Of a stretch of 64,000 nucleotides of DNA, positions 1 to 7,722 are shown piece after piece (within the stretch, counting starts at the first letter, position 1; each line of letters starts with the position of its first letter). This DNA is from Sinorhizobium sojae CCBAU 05684 (lineage in GTDB: Bacteria > Pseudomonadota > Alphaproteobacteria > Rhizobiales > Rhizobiaceae), in contig NZ_CP023068.1 in the NCBI RefSeq assembly GCF_002288525.1, positions 558,001 to 622,000 on the forward strand. Reading direction: 5' to 3'. The position numbers were made by a program, and so were the translations under genes. The notes beneath the pieces were generated by a model. The model did not search any database and was not told the origin of the DNA. It saw only the letters and a program-made list of their open reading frames with translations.

Positions 1-26
1 TATCACCAGCCTGGAGGCGAGGGCGC

Positions 27-830
27 GTGCAAAGGATCGGTCGCATGAGGATCGATGAGGCTTTCAAGGCGCTGGCGCGGCTCGACGACGGTGCGCTGAT
101 GCGCGGCGCCTTCATCACCCTGCTGTCGGCGGCGGGGATATTCCTCTGGATCGATATGCGCGAAATCGCGGCCATGAATGCCGAATTTCCGGGCACCGAC
201 CCGCTTCTTCAGGATCAGCCGGTCCTGCCCCCGGCTCTGACCGAGGGCGTGCCGAACGCTCCGCCGGTACAACCCGCGACCTCCGGCGAAGTGCTGCGCC
301 AGCCGATGAAATTCGAACTCAAATCCGGTGGCCTATTGCTCGCCGAAGGTACCATCGACCTCGGGGCAGCGGCGCGCTTCGCCGAGGAGATCGAGGCGCG
401 CGGTGAATATGTGAGGACGGTGGCGCTCAATTCCCCGGGCGGGTCGGTGGAGGACGCGCTCGCCATGTCGAACCTGATCCGCGAAAAGAAGCTCGACACC
501 AAGGTGGCGACGAGAGCGCTCTGCGCCTCCTCCTGCCCAATCGTCTTTGCCGGCGGCGTTGGGCGTATGGCCGAAAAGGATGCCGTCGTCGGGGTGCACC
601 AGGTGTTTGACGGCAGCGGACACCAAACGACGGCAGAACAGGCCATGTCGGCCGCGCAATCCACCACCGCCCGCGTCGCCCGCCACCTCGATGCGATGGG
701 CATTGGCGCCGGACTCTGGTTCAATGCCCTCGAAACGCCGCCGGACCGGCTCTACTACCTCACGGTGGAGGAGATGGCGGATTTCAAACTGACGACGGAA
801 CCGGTCGCAACCGCCGAGAGAAAGGGCTGA
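27..830 (+). CDS. Membrane-anchored ClpP-fold (COG3904-like) protein
   Basis: A 267-residue protein that I read as a single-pass inner-membrane protein with a periplasmic ClpP/crotonase-like domain. One hydrophobic helix lies at about residues 25-43. A Pro-rich linker follows, then a ClpP-like core from about residue 95. The core contains NSPGGSVEDA (135-144), the glycine strip expected of this fold, and CASSCPIVFAGG (166-177), which carries the candidate nucleophile Ser168/169. His191 in VGVHQVF is a candidate base. Whether it is a protease is not shown. The start is GTG at 27, with GGAGG ten bases upstream; ATG at 45 is a possible alternative. It stands alone, ahead of a palindromic repeat. 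Confidence 0.75.
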   Translation: MQRIGRMRIDEAFKALARLDDGALMRGAFITLLSAAGIFLWIDMREIAAMNAEFPGTDPLLQDQPVLPPALTEGVPNAPPVQPATSGEVLRQPMKFELKSGGLLLAEGTIDLGAAARFAEEIEARGEYVRTVALNSPGGSVEDALAMSNLIREKKLDTKVATRALCASSCPIVFAGGVGRMAEKDAVVGVHQVFDGSGHQTTAEQAMSAAQSTTARVARHLDAMGIGAGLWFNALETPPDRLYYLTVEEMADFKLTTEPVATAERKG

Positions 831-844
831 GCCACTTCTGCGAC

Positions 845-956
845 CCGCCTAGCGCGGGAAACTGTGCGCGGTTATCCGCCCGCATCCCGCGCTAATTTCC
901 TAGAATCGATCACGTTTATGATTTTAGGTCGATCCGACCTAAAATCATCGTGATCT
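845..956. repeat. RIME-like double palindrome (type A)
   Basis: Two hairpins sit side by side in the gap 831-1224. The first pairs 850-859 with 885-894 (10 bp, perfect). The second pairs 918-931 with 935-948 (14 bp, perfect, 3-base loop) and is extended by GATCACG 908-914 pairing with CGTGATC 949-955. The two-palindrome layout fits the Rhizobium-specific intergenic mosaic elements. The hairpins may also end transcription of the upstream gene, although there is no T-run. The rest of the gap (957-1212) shows no gene. It should hold the promoter for cbpA. Confidence 0.75.
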
Positions 957-1224
957 AGCGGCGGCGCGGAGATCCGCCTGCGCCACTCGAATCAAGGTTC
1001 TACCGGCTGACGACTTTGGCCGGCGTGCTGTTCCCTGATCACTCCCTTTTTGAAATCGACGCTCGATGACACCATGTCCTTATGGCAGGATCCGCCGCCT
1101 GTGAGTGGTCAGGTCCTCCATTCGGTGCCGTAGTGCTGTGGCGCGCACGCCTTGGTCTTGGAAAGACCACGGATGGCAGGACTGGAGGCGAGGATCCGCG
1201 GATGAAATCGATGGAGGGCAATCG

Positions 1225-2142
1225 GTGAGTGACGATCCATATCAGGTTCTTGGTGTTTCGCGCACGGCCACGCAGGACGATATCCGCAAAGCCTATCGCC
1301 AGCGCGCGAAGCAATTGCATCCCGATTTGCACCCGGGCGACAAGGAGGTGGAAGCCCAATTCAAAGCGCTTTCGGCGGCCTACCAACTGCTGAACAACCC
1401 CGAGCAGCGCGCCCGCTTCGATCGCGGCGAGATCGATGCCTCGGGGGCAGAGCGGCCGCAGCAGCACTTCTACAGGCACTATGCCGATGCAGACCAGGCA
1501 CGCCGCTATACATCTTCGGCCGGAGCGGGCGAATTCGAGGATATGTCGGACATCTTTTCCGACCTTTTCGGCCGGGGAAGGGGCGGCGGCCGGTTCAAGG
1601 CGCGCGGCCAGGACCTCTACTATCAGTTGGAGATCGAGTTCCTTGAGGCCGTCAACGGTGCCCGGCGCCGCATCACCTTTCCCGACGGAAACACGCTCGA
1701 TCTTACGATTCCCGCCGGCACGCGCGATGCCAGCACGCTACGGCTCAAGGGGAAGGGCACGCCCGGGATCGGCGGCGGCGAGAACGGAGACGCCCTGATC
1801 CAAGTCAGCGTCCGTTCTCATCCGGTTTTCCGTCGCGAAGGCAACGACATCGAAATCGACCTGCCGATCACGCTCTATGAGGCAGTGCTCGGCGCCAAGG
1901 TCGAGGTGCCGACGATTTCCGGCCGCGTATCAATGACCGTCCCAAAAGGTTCGAACACCGGCAATGTCCTTCGTCTCAGGGGCAAGGGCGTGAAGCCTCA
2001 ACAGGGCCCGGCGGGGGATCAGCGCGTCGTTCTGAACGTTGTTCTGCCGGAGAAGGTTGATCCTGACCTCGAAAAATTCATGGAAGGCTGGCGCGGGACG
2101 CATGCCTATGATCCGCGCGGCGCGCTACGGAGGGCCTCATGA
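1225..2142 (+). CDS. cbpA: DnaJ-like co-chaperone CbpA
   Basis: A 305-residue type II (CbpA/DjlB-like) Hsp40. A J-domain occupies about residues 1-70 and has the HPD tripeptide at 32-34 (LHPDLHPGD), needed to stimulate DnaK ATPase. A linker and two beta-rich DnaJ C-terminal substrate-binding domains follow (about 120-290). The Cys-rich zinc domain of true DnaJ is absent, which places it with CbpA. The start is GTG at 1225, with GGAGGG at 1213-1218; the frame stays open further upstream but lacks a ribosome site there. It overlaps the next gene by four bases (ATGA), so the two are probably translationally coupled. Expected role: cytoplasmic DnaK partner, held in check by the CbpM homologue. 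Confidence 0.9.
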   Translation: MSDDPYQVLGVSRTATQDDIRKAYRQRAKQLHPDLHPGDKEVEAQFKALSAAYQLLNNPEQRARFDRGEIDASGAERPQQHFYRHYADADQARRYTSSAGAGEFEDMSDIFSDLFGRGRGGGRFKARGQDLYYQLEIEFLEAVNGARRRITFPDGNTLDLTIPAGTRDASTLRLKGKGTPGIGGGENGDALIQVSVRSHPVFRREGNDIEIDLPITLYEAVLGAKVEVPTISGRVSMTVPKGSNTGNVLRLRGKGVKPQQGPAGDQRVVLNVVLPEKVDPDLEKFMEGWRGTHAYDPRGALRRAS

Positions 2143-2480
2143 AGCTGCGCGAAAGGGAAGTCCTCGAAGTGTTCGGTGCCGTCACCCTCAGGCAATTGCG
2201 CCAATGGGTGCAGCGCGGCTGGATCATGCCGTCGCAGGGCGAAGGCGGCCCCCTTTTCGACGAGGTCGACGTCGCTCGAATTCGCCTGGTCTGTGAACTG
2301 CGAAGCGACATGAACGTCAATGATGACGCCGTGCCGATTATCCTGGCGCTGCTGGATCAGCTTTACGGGCTGAGATGCGAACTCCGGACGGTCGCAACGG
2401 CTCTTGTGGACCAGCCCGAAGACGTCCGCCAGCGATTGAGGCAAGCCCTCTCGGCGCGAGCGGCCGGCGCGCACAAGTAG
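2139..2480 (+). CDS. cbpM: CbpM-type chaperone modulator (MerR-like)
   Basis: A 113-residue protein with an N-terminal MerR-like winged helix (VTLRQLRQWVQRGWIMPSQ) and a C-terminal helical tail. Length, fold signature and the coupled position behind cbpA match CbpM, which in E. coli binds the J-domain of CbpA and blocks its action on DnaK. A DNA-binding role cannot be excluded from sequence. Start ATG at 2139 overlaps the cbpA stop, with AGGAGGG-like purines just upstream (GGAGGG at 2129-2134). A rho-independent terminator follows at 2556-2577. Confidence 0.88.
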   Translation: MKLREREVLEVFGAVTLRQLRQWVQRGWIMPSQGEGGPLFDEVDVARIRLVCELRSDMNVNDDAVPIILALLDQLYGLRCELRTVATALVDQPEDVRQRLRQALSARAAGAHK

Positions 2481-2525
2481 GCTTCGACCGAAAGCAATAG
2501 TAGCAAAGGTGGTTTCAGAGCCCCG

Positions 2526-2577
2526 CCCGTTCGGCATCGCCGAGCGGGTGCCGCGTCCCGACTGCCGCGGGATTTTT
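2526..2577 (+). terminator. Terminator after cbpAM
   Basis: A 10-bp hairpin (2526-2535 with 2539-2548, one G-T pair, 3-base loop) is followed by a second stem (TCCCG 2556-2560 with CGGGA 2568-2572) that runs straight into TTTTT at 2573-2577. The second has the standard shape of a rho-independent terminator and closes the cbpA-cbpM unit. Bases 2578-2855, before the permease gene, show no convincing gene. Confidence 0.7.
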
Positions 2578-2855
2578 GAAAGTGTTTCGTCTTCCGCTGG
2601 GAAATGGGTGGCTAGCGGTCGCTCGCGCGACGAAGCACAATTGCCGGGCTGCGAATGAGAGGCGAGAGCGCTCATGCGCCGCGGCCCGCGGGCCGCCGTG
2701 GCCGTTTGCATGGATCGTCCGACGATCGGTCAGAAACAACAATGGTCGGAGCCGGAGGAGCGGCTGCCGGCCCCTGTCTCACGGCGGCGCGACTGCCGGA
2801 GCGGGTCGAGGAGAGGCGGCCGGATTCCAGGAGTCCGTGTCCTGCCGTGAGGAAC

Positions 2856-2880
2856 GATCACGTCCATGATCGTCGTGATC
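2856..2880. repeat. Fragment of type A palindrome
   Basis: GATCACG at 2856-2862 and CGTGATC at 2874-2880 are the same outer arms as in the element at 908-955, but the long central stem is replaced by 11 bases that keep ATGAT. It lies immediately before the ribosome site of the purine permease gene. It may be a shortened copy of the repeat or a small leader hairpin. Confidence 0.5.
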
Positions 2881-2893
2881 CAAGGGAGGAACA

Positions 2894-4186
2894 ATGTTCG
2901 AGCGACTTTTCAAACTGAAAGAGCATGACACCACGATCCGCGCCGAAGTGGTGGCCGGTCTCACGACATTCCTGACGATGTCGTACATCATCTTTGTCAA
3001 CCCGGATATCCTGTCGACCACCGGCATGGATCGCGACGCGGTCTTCGTCGCGACCTGTCTTGCGGCGGCCTTGGGTTCCGCCGTGATGGCGCTCGTCGCC
3101 AATTGGCCGATCGGCATGGCGCCGGGCATGGGGCTCAATGCCTTCTTCGCCTTCACCGTGGTGGCCGCGCTCGGCTTCACCTGGCAGCAGGCGCTTGGCG
3201 CCGTTTTCATCTCGGGCATCATCTTCCTGTTCTTGACGGTGACGGGCGTCCGCAGTTGGCTGATCGCCGGCATTCCGCCTTCGCTGCGGAGCGCCATTGC
3301 GGCCGGTATCGGCCTCTTCCTCGGCATTATCGCGCTCAAGAATGCGGGCATCGTCGTCGACAATCCGGCGACGCTGGTCGGCCTCGGCGACCTCAAGCAA
3401 ACCGGCCCGCTGCTGGCGATCCTTGGCTTCTTCGTCATCGCGGTGCTCGACTCGCTGAGGGTCCGCGGTTCGATCCTGATCGGCATCCTGGTGGTGACGG
3501 TTCTGTCGATGGTTCTCGGCGTCTCCGAATTCAAGGGCGTCGTTTCCGCACCGCCGAGCATCGCACCGACGTTCTTCCAGCTCGACATCATGGGCGCGCT
3601 GCATGGCGGCCTCGTCCATGTGATCCTCGTCTTCGTACTCGTGGAAGTCTTCGATGCCACCGGTACGCTGATCGGCGTTGCCAAGCGGGCGAAGCTGGTG
3701 GAAGAAGGTAAGCCCAGCCGCCTCGGCCGCGCGCTGCTTGCCGACAGCTCGGCAATCATCGCCGGTTCGATGATCGGCACGAGCAGCACCACCGCCTATG
3801 TCGAAAGCGCCTCCGGCGTGCAGGCGGGCGGCCGCACCGGGCTGACCGCGCTCACCATCTCGGTGCTGTTCCTCGCGGCCCTTTTCGTCTCCCCGCTTGC
3901 CGCCGCCGTCCCGTCCTACGCAACCGCGCCGGCGCTGCTCTACGTTGCGGGGCTGATGATGCGCGAACTGACGGAAATCGAGTGGGACGACCTGACCGAG
4001 GCGGCGCCGGCTGCACTGACCGCGCTCGCCATGCCCTTCACCTACTCGATTGCCAACGGCCTCGCCTTCGGCTTCGTGAGCTACGTGATCCTGAAACTGT
4101 GCACGGGCCGCTGGACCGTCATCCACCCGGCGACGCAGATCGTTGCAGCGCTGTTCATCGTGCGCTTTGCCTTCTTCGCCGAGTGA
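2894..4186 (+). CDS. NCS2-family (AzgA/PbuG-like) purine permease
   Basis: A 430-residue polytopic inner-membrane transporter. The N-terminal region TTFLTMSYIIFVNPDIL (24-40) and GMAPGMGLNAFFAF (74-87) are hallmark AzgA/PbuG segments. That subgroup moves hypoxanthine, guanine or adenine by proton symport. About 12 or more membrane segments are visible, and the length is normal. The start ATG at 2894 has GGGAGGA at 2884-2890. The next genes degrade purines (allantoinase, UraH, xanthine dehydrogenase), so uptake of a purine base for catabolism is the likely role; the exact base cannot be told. A strong hairpin terminator follows. Confidence 0.87.
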   Translation: MFERLFKLKEHDTTIRAEVVAGLTTFLTMSYIIFVNPDILSTTGMDRDAVFVATCLAAALGSAVMALVANWPIGMAPGMGLNAFFAFTVVAALGFTWQQALGAVFISGIIFLFLTVTGVRSWLIAGIPPSLRSAIAAGIGLFLGIIALKNAGIVVDNPATLVGLGDLKQTGPLLAILGFFVIAVLDSLRVRGSILIGILVVTVLSMVLGVSEFKGVVSAPPSIAPTFFQLDIMGALHGGLVHVILVFVLVEVFDATGTLIGVAKRAKLVEEGKPSRLGRALLADSSAIIAGSMIGTSSTTAYVESASGVQAGGRTGLTALTISVLFLAALFVSPLAAAVPSYATAPALLYVAGLMMRELTEIEWDDLTEAAPAALTALAMPFTYSIANGLAFGFVSYVILKLCTGRWTVIHPATQIVAALFIVRFAFFAE

Positions 4187-4202
4187 CGTTTCGGGACAAT
4201 GG

Positions 4203-4242
4203 AAACGGCCGGACCCGCAGCAATGCGGGTCCGGCCGGTTTC
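4203..4242. terminator. Bidirectional terminator
   Basis: A 12-bp perfect GC-rich stem (4207-4218 with 4225-4236) has a 6-base loop, AAAC on its left side and GGTTTCTC on its right. It lies between the rightward permease gene and the leftward puuE gene and can serve both. Confidence 0.85.
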
Positions 4243-4269
4243 TCTTGGAGGTCGTTGCGCTTGTTCTCG

Positions 4270-5685
4270 TCAGCTCGGCAGCATGTCCTGGAGGCGAAGA
4301 GCCGCGATGCGCTCCACCTGGCGGCAGGCTGTCTCGAATTCGGTGTCGCGGCCGTTGCAGATCCGGTCTTCGAAAGCGGCGAGGATTTCGTCCTTGCTGC
4401 GCCCCCTGACCGCCATGACGAAGGGAAAGCCGAATTTCTCGACATAGGCGCCGTTGAGGGTGGTGAAGCGTTCGCGCTCGCCATCGGTCAGCGCGTCGAG
4501 GCCGGCCGAGGCCTGCTCGTCGGTCGAGCTCTCGGTCAGGCGCTTTGCTTGGGCGAGCTTTCCTGCGAGATCCGGGTGGGCGTTGAGAACGGCAATCCGT
4601 TCGGCCTCGCTCGCCGCCCGGAAGACCCCCGTCAGCGCCGCATGGAGGCCAAGTGCCGTGTCGTTGGCAGGCGAGAGCTCGCCGGCAAAGGCGCGCCGGG
4701 CGATCCAGTCCGAGTGCTCGAACACGCCGCCGAAACGGGCGACGAAATCCTCCTCGGAAAGCCGCGAGGGGCGATCGTCGTTCGGGCGGAACGGGTAGGC
4801 CTCGGCCCAGTAGTGGGCGATATCGATACGGCGGGCGAGCCAGACTTTTTCATGGCTCTTGACGTAGTCGATGAAGCGGGCGAGTGCGGCCGCACGCCCG
4901 GGCCGTCCGGCGAGACGGCAGTGAAGGCCGATGCTCATCATCTTCGGAAAACCGGCCAGCCCTTCGGCGTAGAGCATGTCGAAACTGTCCTTCAGATAGC
5001 TGAAGAACTGATCACCGCTATTGAAGCCCTGTGCCGTTGCGAAACGCATGTCGTTGGCGTCGAGCGTATAGGGGATGACAAGCTGGTGCCGGCCCGCATG
5101 GTCGTGCCAGTAAGGCAGGTCGTCCGCATAGCTGTCGGAAACATAATCGAAGCCGCCGGCCGCCGTGATGAGGTCGAGCGTGTTCTCCGAGCAGCGGCCG
5201 GTATACCAGCCCCGCGGCCGCTCGCCGGTGACGATCGTGTGGAGCCGGACCGCCTCGGCCATCATCGCGCGCTCTTCCGCGGCGGTGAAATCCCTGTGCT
5301 CGATCCATTTCAGCCCATGGGAAGCGATCTCCCAGCCGGCACTCTGCATGGCGGCTACCTGTGCGGGGGATCGCTGCAGGGCGGTTGCGACGCCGTAGAC
5401 CGTCACCGGCACGTGCCGGCCGGTAAGAAGCCGGTGCAATCTCCAGAAGCCGGCGCGCGCACCGTATTCGTAGATCGACTCCATGTTCCAGTGACGCTTG
5501 CCGGGCCAGGGCTCCGCGCCCACGATTTCCGACAGGAACGCCTCGGAGGCCGCATCGCCGTGCAGTATGCAATTCTCGCCGCCCTCCTCGTAATTGACGA
5601 CGAATTGCACGGCAATGCGGGCCTCATCCGGCCAGATGATCTTCGGACTTGGGCCGTAGCCGTGGAGATCGCGCGGATATCTCAT
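4270..5685 (-). CDS. puuE: Allantoinase PuuE fused to OHCU decarboxylase (UraD)
   Basis: A 471-residue bifunctional ureide enzyme. Residues 1-300 are a NodB-type deacetylase-fold allantoinase (PuuE), with NYEEGGE (31-37), ASHGLKW (121-127) and [10 protein letters not shown] (255-264). Residues from about 310 to the end match 2-oxo-4-hydroxy-4-carboxy-5-ureidoimidazoline decarboxylase, with the signature HPDLAGK and its active His370. It would thus decarboxylate OHCU to S-allantoin and then hydrolyse allantoin to allantoate, in the cytoplasm. Start ATG at 5685 follows GGAGGA; the frame is open further upstream to 5826, but that part covers the divergent promoter. It is transcribed away from uraH, which starts 175 bp off. 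Confidence 0.92.
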   Translation of the reverse strand: MRYPRDLHGYGPSPKIIWPDEARIAVQFVVNYEEGGENCILHGDAASEAFLSEIVGAEPWPGKRHWNMESIYEYGARAGFWRLHRLLTGRHVPVTVYGVATALQRSPAQVAAMQSAGWEIASHGLKWIEHRDFTAAEERAMMAEAVRLHTIVTGERPRGWYTGRCSENTLDLITAAGGFDYVSDSYADDLPYWHDHAGRHQLVIPYTLDANDMRFATAQGFNSGDQFFSYLKDSFDMLYAEGLAGFPKMMSIGLHCRLAGRPGRAAALARFIDYVKSHEKVWLARRIDIAHYWAEAYPFRPNDDRPSRLSEEDFVARFGGVFEHSDWIARRAFAGELSPANDTALGLHAALTGVFRAASEAERIAVLNAHPDLAGKLAQAKRLTESSTDEQASAGLDALTDGERERFTTLNGAYVEKFGFPFVMAVRGRSKDEILAAFEDRICNGRDTEFETACRQVERIAALRLQDMLPS

Positions 5686-5860
5686 GAGAAGCAAATCCTC
5701 CTTTGGTTTTCTCGATGAAAGGATTCGTAGCGAGAAACATTCGGGCCAATTCCCCTGGAAAATTTTGAAAGTCTCGAAGCTTGAGCACGCTACACAAGGC
5801 GGGCGGTCCTCCGGATACTCGGCCATCGACTACCGAGAGCGAGTCGGGAGGAGAATAGGC

Positions 5861-6226
5861 ATGCAAACACAGAACGGCGGCGCCGGGCGGCTGACGACCC
5901 ACGTGCTGGACACGGCAAGCGGCAAACCGGCCGCGAACCTGCGGATCGACCTTTATCGTCTCGATGGCGAGTGGCGCGAGCATATCGCTTCGATCCGCAC
6001 GAATGATGATGGCCGATGCGATGAGCCGATGCTCAGCGGCGATGCGATGGAAAGCGGGACCTACGAACTGCGGTTCCACGCGGGCGAATATATGGGTGTC
6101 GAACGCGATGCCGGTCCGTTCCTCGACCTTATTCCGATCCGCTTCGGAATCGCCGATCCGGCCGCGCATTATCACGTGCCGCTCCTGCTTGCGCCTTTCG
6201 GCTATTCCACCTATCGCGGGAGCTGA
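5861..6226 (+). CDS. uraH: 5-hydroxyisourate hydrolase (transthyretin-like)
   Basis: A 121-residue HIUase that hydrolyses 5-hydroxyisourate, the product of urate oxidation, to OHCU. It carries the N-terminal [10 protein letters not shown] and ends in YRGS, the C-terminal signature that separates the enzyme from vertebrate transthyretin. Start ATG at 5861 has GGGAGGAG upstream; the open frame from 5684 reads antisense through the puuE leader and is rejected. It is first in the uraH-xdhABC unit: xdhA starts six bases after its stop. There is no signal peptide, so it is cytoplasmic. Confidence 0.93.
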   Translation: MQTQNGGAGRLTTHVLDTASGKPAANLRIDLYRLDGEWREHIASIRTNDDGRCDEPMLSGDAMESGTYELRFHAGEYMGVERDAGPFLDLIPIRFGIADPAAHYHVPLLLAPFGYSTYRGS

Positions 6227-6232
6227 AAAGCC

Positions 6233-7711
6233 ATGACCACCGAGATCCGCAACACGATCCGTTTCGTTCTGAACGACCGACTGGTCGAGCTTGCCGACGT
6301 CTCGCCGGTCCAGACCCTGCTCGACTTCCTGCGCATCGATCGCAACCTGCGCGGCACCAAGGAGGGCTGTGCCGAAGGCGATTGCGGCGCCTGCACAGTG
6401 CTCGTCGGCCGATTGTTCGAGGGCCGGGTGAAATACGAATCCGTCAATGCCTGCATCCGCTTCGTTGCTTCGCTCGATAGCTGTCATGTCGTGACGGTGG
6501 AGGCGCTTTCCCGGCCGGACGGTCCGCTGCATCCGGTGCAGCAGGCAATGGTCGAGACCCATGCCTCCCAATGCGGCTTTTGCACGCCCGGCTTCGTGAT
6601 GTCGCTTTACGGCCTCTGGATGGCAAACCCGAAACCGAGTATCCGGGAGATCGAGAAGGCGCTGCAGGGCAATCTCTGTCGCTGCACCGGCTATGCCGCC
6701 ATCATCCGCGCGGCAGAGGCGATCTCGTCGATCGGAGAACTCGGGAAGGATCCGCTCGTTGCCGAGCGCAATACGATCACCCGACAGCTCGCCTTGCTCA
6801 AGGATGGCCGTCGCGTCGAGATCGGCAGCGAAGACGAACGCATCGTGCTGCCAGGCTCGGTCGACGATCTGGCCGCGGTGCTCGAAGCCAATCCGAAGGC
6901 GACGATTGTTGCCGGCTCCACCGATGTCGGGCTGTGGGTGACGAAGTTCATGCGCCAGATCGCGCCGGTCGTTCACCTCTCTCATCTCGATGAGCTGCGA
7001 CGGATATCCGCCGATGGGAGCGGTATCACGGTTGGCGCAGGTGTCAGCTATACGGAGGCCCACCCGGTCATTTTGCGTCACTTCCCGCAATTGCGAGAGC
7101 TCTGGGATCGGATCGGTGGCGAGCAGGTGCGCAACATGGGTACCGTCGGCGGGAATATCGCCAACGGCTCTCCGATCGGCGACACGCCGCCGGCTTTGAT
7201 CGCGCTCGGCGCATCGGTGTCGCTGCGAAAGGGGAAGAGGCGGCGGACGCTGCCGCTCGAGGGCTACTTCATCGAGTACGGCAGGCAGGATCGCGAGCCT
7301 GGCGAATTCGTCGAGAACATCCGGATTCCGTTCATTGGCGAGGAGGAGCGTCTTGCGGTCTACAAGATTTCCAAACGCTTCGACGAGGACATCTCGGCCA
7401 TCTGCGGCGCTTTCCGCGTGAAGTTCGAGGAAGGCCGGGTTGCCGATACGGTCATTGCCTTCGGCGGCATGGCCGGCACGCCGAAGCGCGCCGCCAGTGT
7501 GGAGGCCGCGCTGAAGGGGGCCGTCTGGAGCGAAGCCGCAGTCGAGGCGGCCGTCTCCGCCTTTGATCAGGATTTCACGCCGCTCAGCGATTGGCGCGCC
7601 TCGGCGGACTACCGCATGCTGGTCGCCAAGAACCTTCTCAGGCGCTTCTATCTGGAGACTCAGGAGACACGAAACACGCGTATCGACCGCATTGTCGCGG
7701 TCGCTGTCTAG
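6233..7711 (+). CDS. xdhA: Xanthine dehydrogenase small subunit XdhA
   Basis: A 492-residue electron-transfer subunit. The plant-type [2Fe-2S] cluster uses Cys46, Cys51, Cys54 and Cys74. The second [2Fe-2S] domain has Cys114, Cys117, Cys149 and Cys151 (QCGFCTPG, LCRCTG). A FAD-binding domain follows from about residue 200, with TIVAGSTDVG and NMGTVGGNIANGSPIGD, then a CO-dehydrogenase-type C-terminal domain. It passes electrons from the molybdenum site in XdhB to NAD. It is coupled closely to uraH upstream and to xdhB downstream (11-base gap holding AGGAGGTGGA). Confidence 0.95.
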   Translation: MTTEIRNTIRFVLNDRLVELADVSPVQTLLDFLRIDRNLRGTKEGCAEGDCGACTVLVGRLFEGRVKYESVNACIRFVASLDSCHVVTVEALSRPDGPLHPVQQAMVETHASQCGFCTPGFVMSLYGLWMANPKPSIREIEKALQGNLCRCTGYAAIIRAAEAISSIGELGKDPLVAERNTITRQLALLKDGRRVEIGSEDERIVLPGSVDDLAAVLEANPKATIVAGSTDVGLWVTKFMRQIAPVVHLSHLDELRRISADGSGITVGAGVSYTEAHPVILRHFPQLRELWDRIGGEQVRNMGTVGGNIANGSPIGDTPPALIALGASVSLRKGKRRRTLPLEGYFIEYGRQDREPGEFVENIRIPFIGEEERLAVYKISKRFDEDISAICGAFRVKFEEGRVADTVIAFGGMAGTPKRAASVEAALKGAVWSEAAVEAAVSAFDQDFTPLSDWRASADYRMLVAKNLLRRFYLETQETRNTRIDRIVAVAV

Positions 7712-7722
7712 GAGGTGGAGCG

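Noticed and set aside
2858..4126. Long open frame (422 codons) on the minus strand opposite the purine permease
   Set aside because: Its product is a run of Arg, Asp, Glu, Gly and His with no family resemblance, typical of the antisense strand of a high-GC membrane-protein gene.
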